Shown here one piece after another: positions 35,459 through 45,243 of a DNA stretch of 64,000 nt. The stretch lies in assembly GCF_002217755.1 (NCBI RefSeq), contig NZ_BCFL01000018.1, positions 620,001-684,000 on the forward strand, in the 5' to 3' direction. The translations under genes and the position numbers were made by a program. The notes under the pieces were generated by a model, which saw nothing but the letters and a program-made list of their open reading frames with translations, searched no databases and was not told where the DNA came from. Position 1 is the first letter of the stretch; each line of letters begins with the position of its first letter. This stretch comes from Streptomyces hyaluromycini. GTDB lineage: Bacteria; Actinomycetota; Actinomycetes; Streptomycetales; Streptomycetaceae.

Positions 35459-35752
35459 CGGGGTCGTCTGCCCTTTCGTTCAGAAGGTGGGTTCGTTCGC
35501 ACATGAAGTCGCCCGGACATGTCTGAGGACGGCCTGAGGTCATGTGCTGTGTGTGCCGTGCAGGTGATACTGCGGAGGTGATGCCGGGGGACCGATGTCC
35601 CCGTGCGGGCGTTGTCGACAGTGCGGTGCACCCGGGTGTCCTGTCAACCTGGTGTGTTCCGGCCGGTGCACCGCCCGCCCGCCACCCGGCGTACGACACA
35701 TGTCAGTCGGCGCGTGCCGCCGGTCCGTTCCCGAGCCAGAGGTGACGTTTCC
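35459..35752. promoter_or_regulatory. Divergent eccD/eccC promoter region
   Basis: These 294 bases separate the divergent eccD and eccC starts and contain no convincing gene. ACATGTC occurs near 35518 and again near 35699, TGTCGACAG at 35613 is palindromic, and AGAGGTGA (35737-35744) is the eccC RBS. Individual promoter elements cannot be assigned by eye. Confidence 0.45.
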
Positions 35753-38700
35753 TTGAGTGTGGTGTATTTCCGCAGGTCGGCGCGGCGCAGCGGCCCCGAG
35801 ATGCCCACGGGCGACCTCGCCCTCCAGGAGCCGCCGACGGTTGCCGAGCAGGCCCCGGGCGGCAGCGGGCTGATGACATATCTGCCGATGGCCATGATGT
35901 CCGGCGCCATGGTGCTGCTCTACACCCGCCCCGGCTCCGCCTCCAGCCCGGTGACCTATGTCGTCGTCGGTGTGATGGTGATCGCCATGGGCACCATGCT
36001 GGGCGGCCAGTTGATGCGCTCCGGTGCCGAACGCAAGCACAAGCTCCGGGGTGCCCGCCGGGACTACCTGCGCTATCTGGCGGGGGTACGGCGCCGGGTG
36101 CGCCGGGCGGTGGCGGAGCAGCAGGGCGCGCTGGCCTGGCGGCACCCCGACCCGGCGGCGCTGTGGAGCTTCGCCCGCAGCCCGCGGCTGTGGGAACGCC
36201 GGGCCGGTGACGAGGACTTCGCCGAGGTCAGGCTGGCCGTCGGCGACCAGCGGCTGGGGCTGCGGCTGACCACCACGGCGAGCCGGCCGGTGTCCGACCT
36301 GGACCCGCTGACCGCGCACGCGCTGCGCGCCTTCATCAACGCCTACTCCACGGTGCCCGAGCAGCCGATCGCGGTGTTCCTGCGGACCTGGGCCCGGGTG
36401 CTCGTCCGCGGCGACCGGGCGCAGGTGCTCGGCACCGCGCGGGCCATGATTGCCCAACTGGCGGTGATGCATGCCCCTCAGGACATGGTCGTCGCGTTCT
36501 GTGTGTCTCCCGAGCGGCGCGCCGACTGGGACTGGGCGAAGTGGCTGCCGCACAGCCTGCATCCCCATGAGACCGACGCGGCCGGCCCGGCCCGGCTGAT
36601 CGCGGCCACCGCCGACGAGCTGGAGGAGCTGCTGGGCGCGGACTTCGCCGAGCGGCCGCCGTTCGACGCGGCCGCGGTGCCCGGCCGGGAGGAGCCGTTC
36701 ACGGTCGTCGTCCTCGACGGCGGGCGGCTGCCGGGGGGCCACCGCTTCGACCGGGCGGGCTTCCGCAACACCGTCGTCCTCGACCTGTCCGGGACGCTCG
36801 GCTGGCGGCCCGGCCGCACCGTGCTGCGGCTCGAACTGGCCGACGGAGAGCTCGGGTTGGTGCGCACCGACCGCAACCGCAAGGAGGCGACCACCCCGCT
36901 GGGCCGCGCCGACGCGCTCGGTCCGGCCGCGGCCCGGTCGGTCGCCGCCCTGCTCGCCCCGATGCGCACCGGCGAACTCGCCGAGGAGACCCGCCCGCTG
37001 GAGTCCGACATCCAGCTCACCAGCCTGCTCGGCATCCCCGACCTGCACCGCCACGACCCGGCCGGCTACTGGCAGCGCCGGGCGGCCGGCGCCGAGTCGG
37101 GGCGGCTGAAGGTGCCGGTCGCGGTCGGCGCCGACGGGCGCCCGGTGGAGCTGGACATCAAGGAGTCCGCGCAGGGCGGCATGGGCCCGCACGGCATGCT
37201 GATCGGCGCCACCGGCTCCGGCAAGAGCGAGCTGCTGCGCACCCTCGTCCTGGGCCTGGCCCTCACCCACTCCTCCGAGACGCTCAACTTCGTCCTCGTC
37301 GACTTCAAGGGCGGCGCCACCTTCCTCGGCCTGGACGAACTCCCGCACACCTCCGCGGTGATCACCAACCTGGCCGGGGAGGCCGCGCTGGTCTCCCGGA
37401 TGCAGGACGCCCTGCACGGCGAGATGATCCGCCGCCAGGAACTGCTGCGCGCGGCCGGCAACTACAGCTCCGCCCTGGAGTACGAGCGGGCGCGCGCCGC
37501 CGGCACCCCGCTGGCCCCGCTGCCGAGCCTCTTCGTGGTCGTCGACGAGTTCAGCGAACTGCTCGCCGCGCACCGGGAGTTCATGGACCTGTTCGTGATG
37601 ATCGGACGGCTCGGCCGGTCCCTCGGGGTGCATCTGCTGCTGGCCTCGCAGCGCCTGGACGAGGGCCGGATGCACCAGCTGGAGGGCCATCTGTCGTACC
37701 GGATCGGGCTGCGCACCTTCTCCGCCATGGAGTCGCGCGGGGTGCTCGGCGTCCCGGACGCCTACGAGCTGCCGCCGCAGCCCGGCAGCGGCTTCCTGAA
37801 GAGCGGCATCGAGGCGCTGACCCGGTTCCGGGCGGCGTACGTCTCCGGCACCTACCGGCAGCGCTCCGGCGCGCTCGCCCAGGAGCAGCTGGCCCGGCAG
37901 GTGGTGCCGTGGACCGGCGAGTACGTCGCGGCCCGGCAGGCGCCGGTGCCCGCCCCGGCCGCCCCGGAGCCGGCCCGGGACCCTAATGTCAGCGAACCGG
38001 AGGGCGGGGCCGACTCGCTGCTCTCGGTGGCCATCGGGCGGCTGCGGGACGCCGGGCCGCCGGCCCACCAGGTGTGGCTGCCGCCGCTCGACCAGCCGCC
38101 TACGCTCGACCAGTTGCTGCCGCCGCTCACCCCCGACCCGGACCTCGGCCTGACCACCGCCGACTGGCCGAAGCGCGGCCGGCTCACCGTTCCGGTCGGC
38201 ATCATCGACAAGCCCTTCGAGCAGCAGCGCGACCTGCTCACCGTCGACCTGTCCGCGGCCGGCGGCCATGTGGCGATCGCGGGCGGCCCGCAGAGCGGCA
38301 AGTCCACCCTGCTGCGCAACCTGATCGCCGCGCTCAGCCTCACCCACACCCCGCGCGAAGTGCAGTTCTACTGCCTGGACTTCGGCGGCGGCACGCTCAC
38401 CGCGCTGGCCGGGCTGCCGCATGTCGGCGGGGTCGCGGCCCGGCTGGACACCGAGCGGATCGGCCGTACGATCGCCGAGGTCACCTCGCTGCTGGCGCGC
38501 CGCGAGCGGCTCTTCCTCGACCACGGCATCGACTCCATGGCCACGCTGCGCCGGCGCCGGGCCGCGGGCGAGTTCGCCGACGAGCCGCACGGCGACGTGT
38601 TCCTGGTCATCGACGGCTGGTCCACGGTCCGCCAGGACTTCCAGGACCATCTGCCGGTCATCAACCAGATCGCCACCAGCGGCCTCAGCTACGGCATCCA

Positions 38701-39808
38701 CCTGATGACCACCACCGCCCGCTGGGTGGAGCTGTCGGCGGCCGTCCGGGACCAGTCCGCGACCCGCCTCGAACTGCGCATGGGCGACCCGCTGGACTCC
38801 ATGGTCGACATCCGGCGGGCCGGCACCGTGCCCCGCTCGCCGGGGCGCGGCCTGACCATCGACTCCAAGCTGCACTTCCTGGCGGCCCTGCCCCGGATCG
38901 ACGGCGTGACCGGCGCCGCCGACCTCGCCGACGGCGTCGGGGACCTGGTGTCGGCGGTCGCCGAGAACTGGCCGGGGCCGGCCGCGCCGCCGGTGCGGAT
39001 GCTGCCGACCCTGCTCAGCGCGAAGGAGCTGCCGGAGTTCGTGCCGGAACCCACCGGATCCGGTGCCGCCGGTGCCGTCGCGGCGGTACGGCGCTTCCGG
39101 ATGCCGATCGGTGTGGAGGAGACCGAACTCGCCACGTTCTCGCACGACTTCGCCGAGTCCCCGCACCTGGTCGCCTTCGGCGACACCGAGAGCGGCAAGA
39201 CCAACCTGCTGCGGCTGGTCGCGAAGAACATCACCGAGCGGTTCACGCCCGCCGAGGCCCGGATCCTGGTGGTCGACTTCCGCCGGAACCTCATCGAGGC
39301 GGTCCCCGAGGAGTACCGGCTCGGCCACGCCGTCTCCGTCGACCAGCTCCGGGAACTGGTCGACGGCGTCGCCCGCGCGCTCAGGACGCGTACGCCGGGG
39401 CAGGACATCTCCCCCGCGCGGATGCGCCTCGCCGACTGGTGGAAGGGGCCCCGGCTGTTCGTGCTGGTCGACGACTACGACCTGGTCGCGGCACCGATGC
39501 GGACCCCCTTCGAGCCCCTCCTCGAACACCTGCCGCTCGGCTACGAGACCGGCTTCCACATGGTGGTCGCCCGGGCCGCGGCGGGCGCCATGCGCGGCAT
39601 CAACGACCAGCTGGTCCGCCGCATGCTGGAGACCAACTCCCCCGGCCTGCTGATGTCCTGCCCGCCCGCGGAGGGCTACCTCTTCAACAACGTCAAGCCC
39701 CGCATCCTGCCTCCGGGGCGTGGCCTGTACATCACCCGGCGACGCACGCTCCAGGTGCAGACGGCGCTGCTGGAGACGGCGGCGGAGCGGGAGCCGGGGC
39801 TGCTGTGA
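35753..39808 (+). CDS. eccC: Type VII secretion ATPase EccC (EccCa-EccCb fused)
   Basis: This is a 1351-residue FtsK/SpoIIIE-type motor protein. After two N-terminal membrane helices (MTYLPMAMMSGAMVLLYT, PVTYVVVGVMVIAMGTMLGG) come three ATPase domains. Walker A motifs are GATGSGKS (485-492), GGPQSGKST (844-852) and GDTESGKT (1143-1150). Walker B-like strands are LFVVVDEF, VFLVIDGW and LFVLVDDY. The last two are degenerate, as is usual for EccC domains that bind substrate signal sequences. The protein powers export of WXG100 substrates through the EccBCDE core. I chose the TTG at 35753, 8 bases after AGAGGTGA; GTG 35759 is also possible. Confidence 0.92.
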   Translation: MSVVYFRRSARRSGPEMPTGDLALQEPPTVAEQAPGGSGLMTYLPMAMMSGAMVLLYTRPGSASSPVTYVVVGVMVIAMGTMLGGQLMRSGAERKHKLRGARRDYLRYLAGVRRRVRRAVAEQQGALAWRHPDPAALWSFARSPRLWERRAGDEDFAEVRLAVGDQRLGLRLTTTASRPVSDLDPLTAHALRAFINAYSTVPEQPIAVFLRTWARVLVRGDRAQVLGTARAMIAQLAVMHAPQDMVVAFCVSPERRADWDWAKWLPHSLHPHETDAAGPARLIAATADELEELLGADFAERPPFDAAAVPGREEPFTVVVLDGGRLPGGHRFDRAGFRNTVVLDLSGTLGWRPGRTVLRLELADGELGLVRTDRNRKEATTPLGRADALGPAAARSVAALLAPMRTGELAEETRPLESDIQLTSLLGIPDLHRHDPAGYWQRRAAGAESGRLKVPVAVGADGRPVELDIKESAQGGMGPHGMLIGATGSGKSELLRTLVLGLALTHSSETLNFVLVDFKGGATFLGLDELPHTSAVITNLAGEAALVSRMQDALHGEMIRRQELLRAAGNYSSALEYERARAAGTPLAPLPSLFVVVDEFSELLAAHREFMDLFVMIGRLGRSLGVHLLLASQRLDEGRMHQLEGHLSYRIGLRTFSAMESRGVLGVPDAYELPPQPGSGFLKSGIEALTRFRAAYVSGTYRQRSGALAQEQLARQVVPWTGEYVAARQAPVPAPAAPEPARDPNVSEPEGGADSLLSVAIGRLRDAGPPAHQVWLPPLDQPPTLDQLLPPLTPDPDLGLTTADWPKRGRLTVPVGIIDKPFEQQRDLLTVDLSAAGGHVAIAGGPQSGKSTLLRNLIAALSLTHTPREVQFYCLDFGGGTLTALAGLPHVGGVAARLDTERIGRTIAEVTSLLARRERLFLDHGIDSMATLRRRRAAGEFADEPHGDVFLVIDGWSTVRQDFQDHLPVINQIATSGLSYGIHLMTTTARWVELSAAVRDQSATRLELRMGDPLDSMVDIRRAGTVPRSPGRGLTIDSKLHFLAALPRIDGVTGAADLADGVGDLVSAVAENWPGPAAPPVRMLPTLLSAKELPEFVPEPTGSGAAGAVAAVRRFRMPIGVEETELATFSHDFAESPHLVAFGDTESGKTNLLRLVAKNITERFTPAEARILVVDFRRNLIEAVPEEYRLGHAVSVDQLRELVDGVARALRTRTPGQDISPARMRLADWWKGPRLFVLVDDYDLVAAPMRTPFEPLLEHLPLGYETGFHMVVARAAAGAMRGINDQLVRRMLETNSPGLLMSCPPAEGYLFNNVKPRILPPGRGLYITRRRTLQVQTALLETAAEREPGLL

Positions 39809-39851
39809 CACCGGGCGCGGGCCCGAGCGCGGGGCAGGTGCCGGGTCAGGC

Positions 39852-40060
39852 GCCGCGTCCGGTGCCGGGGCAGGTACCGGGGCCCGATGCCGGAGCAGAC
39901 GCCGCACCCGGTGCCGGGGCAAGTACCGGGGCCCGGTGCCGGAGCAGACGCCGCACCCGGTGCCGGGGCAAGTACCGGGGCCCGGTGCCGGAGCAGACGC
40001 CGGGGCCCGGTGCCGGAGCAGGCGCCGCGTCCGGTGCCGCGCCCGGTGCCGGGGCAGGTG
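39852..40060. repeat. 49-bp tandem repeat between eccC and mycP
   Basis: Three consecutive 49-base units (39852-39900, 39901-39949, 39950-39998) differ at only a few bases. Each contains GGTGCCGGGGCA(A/G)GTACCGG and GGTGCCGGAGCAGAC. A degraded fourth part extends to about 40060. The period is not a multiple of 3, so no protein repeat is being kept. It lies between the convergent ends of eccC and mycP and is probably a variable-number tandem repeat that can fold into GC-rich hairpins. Confidence 0.85.
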
Positions 40061-40077
40061 CCACGTCAGGCGACGCG

Positions 40078-41316
40078 TCAGGCGTCGGGCGTCGTCGTGC
40101 GGTCGCGGCGGCGTCTGGCCAGGAGGGCCGTCGCGGTCAGTACGGCCGCCGCGGTGCCGGACGCCGCCAGGACGGTGTAGGCGCGGCGGGCCGGGGCCGG
40201 GTCCTCGGTGACCGGGGTGAGACGGATCGCGTGCGAGGCCGCCGTGCTCGCCGACGGCTCGGCCGTGGGCAGCACCGCGGACAGCGCGCCGTACGGATTC
40301 AGGCGCGGCACCTCGCCGGGGTAGGCGCCCGCGACCAGCCGGGTCCGTACCTCGGCGGCGGTGAGATCCGGGTGGTAGGCCCGGACGAGGGCGGCGGCGC
40401 CGGCGACGAACGCAGCCGCCACCGAGGGCCCGTTGGCCAGGTAGCTCCCTTTGCCGGACGGCCCGATGCCGGTGATCCCCTGCCCGGGGGCCGCGAGGTC
40501 GGCACGGGCCGGGTCCACCGCGCCGTCCGGCCGGGCGCCGTCGATGTCCAGGTCCACCACCGACAGCACCCCCGGCCGGGTGGCCGGCCAGTACGCGACG
40601 GTCGGCCGCTGGTCGCCGCTGTCCGTCGAGGTGGCGGTGAGCGTGTCCGGGACACCGGCCGCGACCACCAGCACATCGTGTCTCGCGGCGTACTCCAGCG
40701 CCGAGTTCAGCGCGGCCGTGCCGCTCGGGAAGGACTGCGACACGTCTACGACGCCGGCGCCGGCGTCGGTCGCCGCCCGTATCCCCGCGGCCACCCGCGC
40801 CTCGTCCGGTGTGCCGTCGGTGCCGGTGCCGCGGACCGCGAGGATCCGCGCGGCGGGCGCGACCCCGCTGAAACCGCTCCCGGTGCGCGATGCCGCGGCG
40901 ATGATCCCGGCGACGAACGTGCCGTGCCCGACACAGTCCTGCGTCGCCCCCGCCCCCAGCCCCGTCACCCGGCCGGACAGCCCGGAGGCGGCGGCCGACA
41001 CCCCGGTGTCCACGACCGCGACCGTCACCCCGGCGCCCCGGGTCAGCTGGTGGGCGCGGGTCAGCTCCAGGTTCTGCTGCGCCCACGGCACCTCGGTCGT
41101 CACCGTGCCGGACGGCTTGGTGCAGGACGCCCGGGTGAGGTCGAGGCGGGCCGGTACGACCGGGAGCCGCAGCGCGGGCGCGGTGCCGGCACCGGCGGAG
41201 GGCAGCGGGCTCGGCGTACCGTCCGCGACGGCGGTTCCGGTGGCGCAGCACAGCAGGGCGGCGGCGAGCGCCGTACCGCCGGTGCACCGGAAACCTCGTG
41301 TACGGCTGTCGGCCAT
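40078..41316 (-). CDS. mycP: Type VII secretion-associated serine protease mycosin
   Basis: This 412-residue subtilisin-like (S8) protease belongs to the ESX system. The signal peptide TGGTALAAALLCCATGTAVA is followed by the protease domain with Asp103 in AVVDTGVS, His131 in CVGHGTFVAGI and Ser298 in NGPSVAAAFVAGAAAL. A C-terminal hydrophobic helix (VLAASGTAAAVLTATALLA) with RRRR anchors it to the membrane, as in mycosins. Mycosins stabilise the translocon and process some substrates. I chose the ATG at 41316, which has GGGAGG upstream; an ATG eight codons earlier lacks one. It is convergent with eccC. Confidence 0.92.
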   Translation of the reverse strand: MADSRTRGFRCTGGTALAAALLCCATGTAVADGTPSPLPSAGAGTAPALRLPVVPARLDLTRASCTKPSGTVTTEVPWAQQNLELTRAHQLTRGAGVTVAVVDTGVSAAASGLSGRVTGLGAGATQDCVGHGTFVAGIIAAASRTGSGFSGVAPAARILAVRGTGTDGTPDEARVAAGIRAATDAGAGVVDVSQSFPSGTAALNSALEYAARHDVLVVAAGVPDTLTATSTDSGDQRPTVAYWPATRPGVLSVVDLDIDGARPDGAVDPARADLAAPGQGITGIGPSGKGSYLANGPSVAAAFVAGAAALVRAYHPDLTAAEVRTRLVAGAYPGEVPRLNPYGALSAVLPTAEPSASTAASHAIRLTPVTEDPAPARRAYTVLAASGTAAAVLTATALLARRRRDRTTTPDA

Positions 41317-41562
41317 GCCGCCTCCCGCTGTCTTCGCCATGCTGTGCCCGCCGCGCGCTCGGGAATTCTCCGGAACACCGCAGGTTCCCGTCGCCGAACT
41401 CCCGGACGGGTCCGTGACATTCCAGGCGCTGTTTGTCTCCGCGATCGCGCGCTGTCGCTCAAAAACGACGGACGCTTCTGCACTCTTATTCGCGGGCAGT
41501 ATATTCCCGGAGTTGAGGCCACTAAGCCGCCGGAAAACAACGTTGAGAATCGAGTTGACGTC

Positions 41563-44500
41563 TTGCACCGGTCTTCCAAGTCCCGCCAGGGCGGCCCGCT
41601 GCGCCTGACCGGCGCGAAGGGCGTGTACGCCGTGCACGCGGCCGGCCCGGTCCCCGAGCAACTGGCCGACGCGGCACGGGCGCTGGACGTGGTCACCGGC
41701 GCCGGCGCCTTCCCCGGCACGGCCACCGTGCTGGTCGGCGCCGGCTTCGACGACACCGACGCCCTGAGCGACCTGCTGGAACCCGCGCTGGAGGAGTGCC
41801 GGGCCGCCGGTACGACACTGCTGCGGATGGTGATGTCCGGCGGCGCCGTCGACATACCCGAACGCCCCAGCCCGGCCCGCCGGATCGCCGACCGGTGGGG
41901 CCTGGACGTACTGGCCCCGGCCGGTGTGGCCATGGTGGTGCCGGGCGGCACCCTGTTCGCGCCCGACCTGCCGGACGCGCCCGGCGGCTGGTGGCAGTTC
42001 TCCCCCGCCCGGCAGCCCCGCGGCCTCGGCCCGCGCCACCCCGAGCCCCTCTGGCAGAGCGCGCTGGACCGGGTGGCCCCCAACACCGCGCCGGGCTGCG
42101 TGATCGAGCACATCCCCGCGGGCCTGCTGATCCAGCCGGCCGAGGCACCGGCCGAGGGCGCCGACGCGATCCGGTACGCCCTGCCCGTGGACCCCGACGG
42201 CCCGGTGCTGCTCGTGGACACCACCGGCACCGCGCCGGTGCCCGCCGACGCCCTCGCCGACACGCTGGCCGCGCTGCCCGCGCCGGTCCGCTCCACCGTG
42301 CGCCTGGTCTCCTGCGACGGCGGCGACCTGCTCGCGGTCGGCCAGGAGGTCGCCGACCTGCTCGGCACGGAGGTACAGGTCGCGGGCGGGCTGCCACTGC
42401 TGCTGGACGAGCCGCGCGCGGCCGGCCGGCCCCGGGGCGACAGCGGCTCACCGTGGGGCGGACCGGGCGGACCCGGAGGACCGGGGCACGGCGGTACGGC
42501 CCGTACGGTGCTGCTCGACGCGGCGGGCAACCCCTCCTGGCAGCCGTACATCCGGACCGTCACCTGCCGTCCCGCCGACGGCGCGGCGGCGCCCCCGGCC
42601 CCCCGCATCGGCACCTGGCGGGCCCCGATCGGCGGGCTGAGCCCCGCCGCCGAGACCGGCACCCTGCTGCTCGACCAGGGGTGGCAGGTCACCGTGACCC
42701 GCGCGGGCCTGTGGATCGGCCCGCCGGGCACCCGGCTGCCCGCGGCATCGGCGAACCGGCCGGTCCGGGCCGAGGTGATGACCGTCGACATCGGCGTCCC
42801 CGGCGACACCCTGGACGACTCCCTGCTGGCCCCGCTGGAGCACCTGCTCGGCTCGCTCCAGGACGACGTCCGCACCCACACCCTGATCCAGCTCCTCGGC
42901 GACCCCACCCCGGGGACCCTGCGCGCCCTGCGCCGCCTCGCCGTCCGCCACGACCTGGCACTGACCTCACAGGCCCAGCAGCCGACGGGGACGGCAGCGG
43001 CGGTACCGGGGAGCAGAGGCGTCGCGCCGACGGGCGGTGCGGATGCGGGTGCGGGCGTGCGCCGGAGGGGGCGTACGGGTACGGCGGGCGCCGGGGGTCC
43101 GGCGGGCGGCGCCGAGGCCGAGGCGACCGGCCTGCTCCGGGGAACGGCCGGGGAACCGGTCACGGAGGGGTCCGTGGCGGGGGAACCGGTCACGCAGGGG
43201 TCCGTCCCTGCGGCGCCCGCGCGGGGTGGGTACGCGCCGCCCGCTCCCGATCCAGCGACCCTCGTGTCCGCACCGCCCGCCCCCGCCACGCCGTTGGGCG
43301 TCGTCGGGGCTGACCCCGGCGGGCGCGGCGCCGGTACGCCGGCCGGTACGCGGACCGCTTCCGCCGATGGCCGCGCGGGAGGGGAGACGGGCGGCGAACC
43401 GGGAGGAGGGAGCGGTACGGCGTCGGCCGCCGCACCACCGGTCGTCCGCCGTTCCGCCGAGGGCACCGGGGGCGGTCCCCGGTCCGTACGGCCGGGTGAC
43501 GGGTCGTCGCCCGGGGAACCGGTCACCGCCAGGGTGCCGTCCGGTGCGGCCCCGGACGGCCCGGATGCTGTCCGCCGTACTCCTGCCCCCGAACCAGCCG
43601 AGACCGCTGAACCACCCCGGTCCGGAGCCGAGCGCCCGGTCACGGAACCGTCGGTGGCGGACCCCTCGGTGGCAGAACTCTCGGTGGCGGACCCCTCGGT
43701 GGCAGAACCGTCGGTGCCGGGAGCACCGTTGGCGGAGCCCGCGGCCCCGGAGCCCGCGGTCCCGGAGGCCGTCGGGTCGGGTCGGCCGGTCGCGGGTCGG
43801 GTGCCCGCTGCCGAGCGGGCGCCGTGGCCTCCGCTGCCACCCGCCGCGCGGGACACCGGCGCGGACACCGTCGCCGGACCCGCCGGACCCGCCGGACCCG
43901 CCGCAGTCACCGAAGAGGAACTCGGCCTGCCGATGGCCCCGACGGCCGGGCTGATGAGCTCGGCCCCGCCGCTCACGGAACCCCCGGCGGCGGCCGGTTC
44001 CGGCGGCACCGCACCGGAGCCGGCCGGCGCCGGGGAGCGGGCCGGGGCCGGTCCGGACGGTCCGGGGCTGCGCTCGGTGGCCTGGCTGCCCGTCCGCCCG
44101 TCGCACCGCAGTTCCGAGGCCGAACGCGACGCCGTACGGACGTACCTGGGCGAGCAGTGGGACCACCACGGCGGCGCGGTGACGCGTGCGCTGACCCGGT
44201 TGCCGGCCCTGCGCGACAGCGAGCACCCGGAGGAGGCCGCCGCCGATCTCGCCGCGCTGCACTCGTACCTGACGGCGGACGCCGGGGCCCACCGCGCCCT
44301 GCTGGAATCCCTGGAGGCGGGCGGCACCGAGCTGCTCCCCCTGCTCGGCTGTGTGACCTCGGGCCTGCGCCGGCTGCCCTCGTACCGCGGCGCGGCCGTG
44401 CGGCCGGCCGCCGGGCCGTTCGGCGAGCGGGCCGAACTGCTGCTGCCCGGTGAGGAGTTGGGCGAGGCGGTGCCGGTGGGCGCGGTCGCCTTCGACAAGT

Positions 44501-44925
44501 CGTACCCGTCCGTGCCCGCCGACCACTACCTGATCTGGTCCATGACCGGCCGCAAGGCCGCCGCCGTGCTGACCGAACCGGAGGCGGGCCCCGGCGCCTC
44601 GGGCGACCCGGAGCCCGCCGCCGGTCCCGGTACCGGGACCGGTTCCGGTACCGGTACGGGGGTCCTGGCCGGGGAGGTGCTGTTCGCCCCCGGCACCCGT
44701 CTGCGGGTGCTCCAGAGCGTGCGGCGCGCGGGGGCGACCGTGGTGCTGCTGCGCGAACTCCCGGAGTCCGCGCAGCCGTCCGTCCCGGGCCGCCTCGACG
44801 ACGCCGACGCCTCCGTGCTGAAACGCCTGCTCGCCCTCGCCGACCTGGCCACGGCGCCGCCCGGCGGCGGCCCGTGGCCCGAACGGTGCACCGGCGTCCT
44901 CGGCCTGCCGGCCCCGGGCGCCTGA
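41563..44925 (+). CDS. T7SS-locus protein with ADP-ribosyltransferase-like C-terminus
   Basis: This protein has about 1120 residues, with three parts. Residues 1-470 form an unrecognised alpha/beta region (VLVGAGFDDTDALSDLLEPAL, RSTVRLVSCDGGDLLA). Residues 480-820 are a Pro/Ala/Gly/Arg linker with repeats such as SVADPSVAELSVADPSVAEP. The last ~250 residues resemble ADP-ribosyltransferase exoenzymes: R942 in LPSYRGAAV, S993 in LIWSMTGRKA, then E1038 in GEVLFAPGTRLRVL followed by GATVVLLREL. This is an R-S-E order, although the first Glu of ExE is Ala here. The TTG start is uncertain (TATATT at 41500 may be a -10). It is divergent from mycP, where some loci have eccE. Confidence 0.65.
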   Translation: MHRSSKSRQGGPLRLTGAKGVYAVHAAGPVPEQLADAARALDVVTGAGAFPGTATVLVGAGFDDTDALSDLLEPALEECRAAGTTLLRMVMSGGAVDIPERPSPARRIADRWGLDVLAPAGVAMVVPGGTLFAPDLPDAPGGWWQFSPARQPRGLGPRHPEPLWQSALDRVAPNTAPGCVIEHIPAGLLIQPAEAPAEGADAIRYALPVDPDGPVLLVDTTGTAPVPADALADTLAALPAPVRSTVRLVSCDGGDLLAVGQEVADLLGTEVQVAGGLPLLLDEPRAAGRPRGDSGSPWGGPGGPGGPGHGGTARTVLLDAAGNPSWQPYIRTVTCRPADGAAAPPAPRIGTWRAPIGGLSPAAETGTLLLDQGWQVTVTRAGLWIGPPGTRLPAASANRPVRAEVMTVDIGVPGDTLDDSLLAPLEHLLGSLQDDVRTHTLIQLLGDPTPGTLRALRRLAVRHDLALTSQAQQPTGTAAAVPGSRGVAPTGGADAGAGVRRRGRTGTAGAGGPAGGAEAEATGLLRGTAGEPVTEGSVAGEPVTQGSVPAAPARGGYAPPAPDPATLVSAPPAPATPLGVVGADPGGRGAGTPAGTRTASADGRAGGETGGEPGGGSGTASAAAPPVVRRSAEGTGGGPRSVRPGDGSSPGEPVTARVPSGAAPDGPDAVRRTPAPEPAETAEPPRSGAERPVTEPSVADPSVAELSVADPSVAEPSVPGAPLAEPAAPEPAVPEAVGSGRPVAGRVPAAERAPWPPLPPAARDTGADTVAGPAGPAGPAAVTEEELGLPMAPTAGLMSSAPPLTEPPAAAGSGGTAPEPAGAGERAGAGPDGPGLRSVAWLPVRPSHRSSEAERDAVRTYLGEQWDHHGGAVTRALTRLPALRDSEHPEEAAADLAALHSYLTADAGAHRALLESLEAGGTELLPLLGCVTSGLRRLPSYRGAAVRPAAGPFGERAELLLPGEELGEAVPVGAVAFDKSYPSVPADHYLIWSMTGRKAAAVLTEPEAGPGASGDPEPAAGPGTGTGSGTGTGVLAGEVLFAPGTRLRVLQSVRRAGATVVLLRELPESAQPSVPGRLDDADASVLKRLLALADLATAPPGGGPWPERCTGVLGLPAPGA

Positions 44926-45243
44926 GCCGGGCCCGCTCGCCCGTTTTCCCGATGGGGCAGAACCTCCCGCTCATCAGGCAAGGAACGGCCCGACGGGTGT
45001 GCGGGGCCCGGAGCGGGGCGAAGAATGGCAGAGCGCGCCGTATGGCCCGCCCACGCACCTTGTTCCGACGAGTCATCCATGGCGGGCACCCCTGGCGGTG
45101 CCCGGCGGCACCGCCACGTCCTGGAGGCCGGTCCTCGGACGGATTCCGCCCGGCGCCTGGATGACGGCGAGTGCGGCCGCCGCCTCGGGCGAGGCGGCGG
45201 CCCTCTCGTGTCGCCCCCCACGAAAGACGATTGAGGAGGACAG
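44926..45243 (+). other. 318-base gap with hairpin and lectin-gene RBS
   Basis: No gene is supported in this gap. It ends in a perfect 12-bp hairpin (45175-45186 with 45191-45202, loop GGGC), 41 bases upstream of the next ATG, and then GAGGAGGAC as an RBS. The hairpin could terminate the preceding gene or attenuate the next. Confidence 0.6.
45175..45202 (+). terminator. 12-bp perfect hairpin upstream of the lectin gene
   Basis: GGCCGCCGCCTC pairs exactly with GAGGCGGCGGCC across a GGGC tetraloop. No T-tract follows directly (CCTCTCGTGT), which is normal for Streptomyces terminators. It lies between two same-direction genes of the secretion locus. Confidence 0.6.

Noticed and set aside
39852-39998. 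CRISPR array
   Set aside because: The 49-base units are contiguous without unique spacers and have no cas genes near; they are a tandem repeat.
35540-41287. Minus-strand open frame of 1,915 codons
   Set aside because: It is antisense to eccC, whose three Walker motifs and membrane helices are clear. The minus-strand translation is low-complexity (Gly/Arg/Val-rich) with no motif, a GC-bias shadow.
38074-44925. Plus-strand open frame of 2,283 codons
   Set aside because: Its first ~1,150 codons overlap eccC and mycP in wrong frames and read as Arg/Pro/Ala-rich shadow. Only the part after about 41563 looks like protein.
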